From the NCBI GenBank assembly GCA_002336855.1, contig DDEV01000102.1:374-9006 (forward strand): 8,633 nucleotides of DNA. Reading direction: 5' to 3'. The number at the start of each line of letters is the position of its first letter. Within the stretch, counting starts at the first letter, position 1. The notes under the pieces are model-generated. The model was not told the origin of the DNA. It saw nothing but the letters and a program-made list of their open reading frames with translations, and did no database searches. This DNA comes from Leucobacter sp. UBA1945 (lineage in GTDB: Bacteria > Actinomycetota > Actinomycetes > Actinomycetales > Microbacteriaceae). Both the position numbers and the translations under genes were made by a program. Of this stretch, positions 6,434-8,633 are shown in pieces.

Positions 6434-7147
6434 ATGACCTCCCGAGCACCGAACGCGACGCCCGTCAGAAAGGCGCGGTGGTGGGCCGAGGATTACCTCT
6501 ACGCCGGCTGGCGGCAGCTTCGCTCGGCCTTCTCGCGACGCCGGGCGGGCGCGTTCGCGAGCGGGCACCGCTCGCCGATCCTCGTCGTTCCCGGAGTCTA
6601 CGAACCCTGGCGCTTCATGCTGCCGCTCATTCGCGAACTGCACGAACTGGGCCACCCCGTGCACGTCATCGAGCCGCTGCGAAACAACCGCATCCCGGTG
6701 CCGTCTGGGGCGCGACTCGTGCACGACTACATTGCGGCGCGCGAGCTGCGCGACGTCGTGATCGTCGCGCACAGCAAGGGCGGGTTGATCGGCAAGCACG
6801 TCATGAGTTTCGGTGATGCAGAGCGGAGGATCCGCACAATGGTCGCCATCGCGACGCCGTTCGGCGGCTCGCGCTATGCCTCACTGCTCTTAGGCCGAAC
6901 GCTGCGTGCGTTTCGCCCGAACGACGCGACTCTGCTGCAGCTCGCGGCCGCCCGCGACCCGAACGCCCGCATCGTGTCGGTCTACCCCGCGTTCGACCCG
7001 CACATTCCCGGAGGCAGCGAGCTCGACGGCGCGGTAAATGTTCGCGTCGAGACCGGGGGCCACTTTCGCATTCTCGCCCACCCGCGCACGCGCGAGGTCG
7101 TGCGCGAGGCCGCCTCTGGGGCGGCAACGTCGTCCGCCGCTCGGTGA
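6434..7147 (+). CDS. Alpha/beta-hydrolase, lipase/esterase-like
   Basis: A 237-residue soluble alpha/beta-hydrolase. Visible features: the first core strand and oxyanion region ILVVPGVYE (49-57), the nucleophile elbow VAHSKGG with Ser114 (A-x-S-x-G in place of the usual G-x-S-x-G), the lipase-like segment IATPFGGS (139-146), a candidate acid Asp188 (YPAFDPH), and catalytic His210 (GGHFRIL). The elbow and TPFGGS segment resemble triacylglycerol lipase/PGAP1-like esterases, but the substrate is unknown. No signal peptide is visible; the N-terminus is basic and Trp-rich (residues 12-37). It starts 13 bp after soxR on the same strand, so co-transcription is likely. The ribosome site is weak, so the start at 6434 is less certain than the frame. 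It is convergent with the ABC-F gene. Confidence 0.85.
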   Translation: MTSRAPNATPVRKARWWAEDYLYAGWRQLRSAFSRRRAGAFASGHRSPILVVPGVYEPWRFMLPLIRELHELGHPVHVIEPLRNNRIPVPSGARLVHDYIAARELRDVVIVAHSKGGLIGKHVMSFGDAERRIRTMVAIATPFGGSRYASLLLGRTLRAFRPNDATLLQLAAARDPNARIVSVYPAFDPHIPGGSELDGAVNVRVETGGHFRILAHPRTREVVREAASGAATSSAAR

Positions 7148-7224
7148 CCCCGCAGGTTTCTTGTCGGCGCAACTCTTGCAAAATTTGCAACAGTTCACCA
7201 ATGGGAGACCGTGAAGTCTCTTGA
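7144..7224 (+). CDS. Possible 26-residue Cys-containing small ORF (doubtful)
   Basis: A GTG at 7144 overlaps the hydrolase stop (GTGA) and opens a 26-codon frame into the first repeat unit. It encodes MTPQVSCRRNSCKICNSS and eight more residues. There is no ribosome site of its own beyond possible coupling to the hydrolase. The Cys-rich appearance may simply reflect translation of the repeat, which is better explained as a DNA or RNA dyad. Kept only because tandem repeats with overlapping small frames are known from mycobacterial interspersed repeats. Confidence 0.12.
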   Translation: MTPQVSCRRNSCKICNSSPMGDREVS

Positions 7225-7350
7225 GAAGTTAGTCACCGCTTGCCTACGCAACAGTCGCAAAATTTGCGACAGTTCAACTGTGAAGTCTCCCGAGAAGTCG
7301 GCCAACGCTTGTCGGCGCAGTTGTTGTAAATTTCGCAACAACTGCGCCAG
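7160..7350. repeat. Three degenerate tandem units (79, 69 and a partial ~43 bp), each with a central dyad
   Basis: Units begin at 7160, 7239 and 7308 with CTTG(T/C)C..CGCA. Units 1 and 2 share a dyad, then GTGAAGTCTC, a TCTC-NN-GAGA mini-palindrome, AAGT and a final (C/A)CG; they differ mainly by about 10 extra bases in unit 1 after the dyad. Dyad 1 (7171-7195) has arms AACT-c-TTGCAAA and TTTGCAA-c-AGTT around one A. Dyad 2 (7250-7274) has arms AAC-a-GTCGCAAA and TTTGCGAC-a-GTT around one A. One pair is changed on both sides (T-A to C-G), so pairing is kept. Unit 3 holds a 13-bp perfect stem (7314-7348) and stops there. The array fills most of the 7148-7361 gap between two convergent genes. 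I do not recognise the family. Confidence 0.8.
7314..7348. terminator. Strong stem-loop between convergent genes, possible terminator
   Basis: GGCGCAGTTGTTG pairs perfectly with CAACAACTGCGCC around a 9-nt loop (7327-7335). It begins 13 bp beyond the stop of the ABC-F gene and is part of the third repeat unit. Neither strand has a T-run after the stem, so it is not a classical intrinsic terminator. It could still act as an L-shaped actinobacterial terminator or protect mRNA ends. Confidence 0.4.
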
Positions 7351-7361
7351 GCTGCAAGCCA

Positions 7362-8633
7362 CTACCGCTCGTCGACCCGGCCGCCCTCGACGTGCCAGTG
7401 CCGATCGAGGCGCACCTGCTCGAGCATGCGCCGGTCGTGGGTGACGAGCAGCAGCGCGCCTTCGTAGCTTTCGAGGGCCTGTTCGAGCTGCTCGATGGCG
7501 GGCAGGTCGAGGTGGTTCGTGGGCTCGTCGAGCACCAGCACATTGACGCCCTGCGCCTGCAGCAGGGCCATGCCGGCGCGAGTGCGCTCCCCCGGTGAGA
7601 GCTCGCTGCCAGGCCGCAGCACGTGGTCTGCCTTCAGCCCGAACTTCGCGAGCAGCGTGCGCACCTCGGCGCTCGCCATCTCGGGCATCTGCCGTTCGAA
7701 GGCCTCGGCGAGCGGCACGTTATCTGCGAAGAGCGAGCGGGCCTGGTCGATCTCGCCGATCGCGACCGAGGTGCCGAGACTTGCCGCACCCGAATCGGGC
7801 GCACGGCGCCCGAGCAGCGTGCGCAGCAGTGTCGACTTGCCCGCACCGTTCGGCCCGGTAATGCCCACGCGATCCCCCGCGTTCAACTGCAGCGAAACAG
7901 GCCCGAGCACGAAGTCGCCCTGCACCACCCGCGCCTCGCTCAGCGTCGCCACGACCGAACTCGACCTTGGCGCCGCACCGATGGTGAACTCGAGCTGCCA
8001 CTCTTTGCGCGGCTCTTCGACCTCTTCGAGCCGGCGAATGCGGCTCTCCATCTGGCGCACCTTCTGCGCCTGCTTCTCGCTCGACTCCATCGACGCGCGG
8101 CGCTTGATCTTGTCGTTGTCGGGCGCCTTGCGCATCGCGTTGCGCGTGCCCTGGCTCGACCACTCGCGCTGCGTGCGGGCGCGCGCCACGAGGTCGGCCT
8201 TCTTGCGGGCGAACTCGTCGTAGTCGTCGCGCTTGTGCTGGCGCGCGATGGCCCGCTCTTCGAGATACGAGTCGTATCCGCCGCCGTAGATGTGGTTGCT
8301 GTGCTGCGCAAGGTCGAGCTCGAGCACGCGGGTGACGCAGCGCGACAGAAACTCGCGGTCGTGGCTTACGAGCACGACGCCGCCCCGCAGTCCCTGAACG
8401 AAGCGCTCGAGGCGTTCGAGACCGTCGAGGTCGAGGTCGTTGGTCGGCTCGTCGAGCAGGGCGATGTCGAACCGCGAGAGCAGCAGCGCCGCGAGGCCAA
8501 CGCGGGCCGCTTGGCCTCCCGAGAGCGAGGTCATCAGCGAGCTAGCCGAGACCTCGCCGCTCGCATCGGACTTGGTGGTGTCGAGGCCCAGCTCGGCGAG
8601 CATCGCGGGCAGCCGGTCTTCGAGGTCGGCTGC
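7362..8633 (-). CDS. ABC-F family ATPase, N-terminus outside the window
   Basis: Soluble twin-ATPase protein of the ABC-F class, which acts on the ribosome and has no membrane domain. The frame is open to the window edge, so 423 C-terminal residues are visible and perhaps 100-150 are missing, including the first Walker A. Within the fragment: first signature SLSGGQ (36-41), Walker B LLDEPTNDLD (59-68), a long charged interdomain linker (about 115-210, rich in Lys/Arg/Glu, coiled), second Walker A GPNGAGKST (260-268), second signature LSPGER (345-350), Walker B LVLDEPTNHLDL (366-377), and H-loop His399. Both catalytic Glu are present. Some ABC-F proteins protect ribosomes from antibiotics (TlrC, OleB, Vga types) and others are translation factors (EttA). 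The first site reads EPTND rather than EPTNH, which suggests a resistance-type or unassigned actinobacterial member; this is a weak inference. Its tail faces the repeat array. Confidence 0.9.
   Translation of the reverse strand, partial: AADLEDRLPAMLAELGLDTTKSDASGEVSASSLMTSLSGGQAARVGLAALLLSRFDIALLDEPTNDLDLDGLERLERFVQGLRGGVVLVSHDREFLSRCVTRVLELDLAQHSNHIYGGGYDSYLEERAIARQHKRDDYDEFARKKADLVARARTQREWSSQGTRNAMRKAPDNDKIKRRASMESSEKQAQKVRQMESRIRRLEEVEEPRKEWQLEFTIGAAPRSSSVVATLSEARVVQGDFVLGPVSLQLNAGDRVGITGPNGAGKSTLLRTLLGRRAPDSGAASLGTSVAIGEIDQARSLFADNVPLAEAFERQMPEMASAEVRTLLAKFGLKADHVLRPGSELSPGERTRAGMALLQAQGVNVLVLDEPTNHLDLPAIEQLEQALESYEGALLLVTHDRRMLEQVRLDRHWHVEGGRVDER

Noticed and set aside
7160..7350. CRISPR-like array
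   Set aside because: The units are degenerate along their whole length and there are no unique spacers between identical repeats; no cas genes are present.
7211..7444. 77-codon GTG frame through repeat units 2 and 3 into the ABC-F gene
   Set aside because: It runs about 80 bp antisense into a conserved ATPase coding region and its tail is Arg/Pro/Ala-rich noise. The repeated peptide part is explained by the DNA repeat.

Overview
The window is high-GC actinobacterial DNA. From about position 1,780 to the end its coding style (frequent CTCGA, mixed GAA/GAG, FbpC-like, SoxR and actinobacterial SodA proteins) suggests Micrococcales, perhaps Microbacteriaceae such as Leucobacter. That placement is inferred from codon style and protein character; no search was run. 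The first ~1.78 kb has a different style (all Glu codons GAG, CTCGA rare), closer to a Streptosporangium/Streptomyces-type genome.

Layout. Positions 1-2451 (+) hold an ABC importer set: a 5'-truncated PotB-like permease, a PotC-like permease overlapping it by ATGA, and an ATPase. The coding style changes inside the ATPase gene, at its conserved signature motif. The N-terminal half matches the permeases upstream, while the C-terminal half looks like an iron-type (FbpC-like) ATPase tail. This is either a recombinant gene or an assembly chimera, and it must be settled before the left part of the window is used as one locus. Positions 2443-5109 (-) encode an 888-residue protein with an adenylation domain, a carrier (T) domain and an integral-membrane acyltransferase-3 domain. 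A DtxR/IdeR-type iron box (15/19 to consensus) lies just upstream, so iron-dependent repression is likely.

Positions 5231-6420 form a divergent oxidative-stress pair: sodA (-) and soxR (+). Between them is a near-canonical SoxR box inside a promoter with the 19-bp spacer typical of MerR-family targets, pointing towards sodA. A small alpha/beta-hydrolase (6434-7147, +) follows soxR. A 214-bp convergent intergenic region (7148-7361) contains three tandem, degenerate ~70-79 bp units, each centred on a dyad. The window ends with the C-terminal ~420 residues of an ABC-F protein (7362-8633, -).

Functional reading. The right-hand part combines an iron-regulated, possibly envelope- or siderophore-related acyl-activation/transfer enzyme with redox-controlled superoxide dismutase. 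The most interesting items are the one-polypeptide A-T-acyltransferase under an iron box, the direct SoxR-to-sodA promoter, the hairpin repeat array, and the chimeric ATPase.
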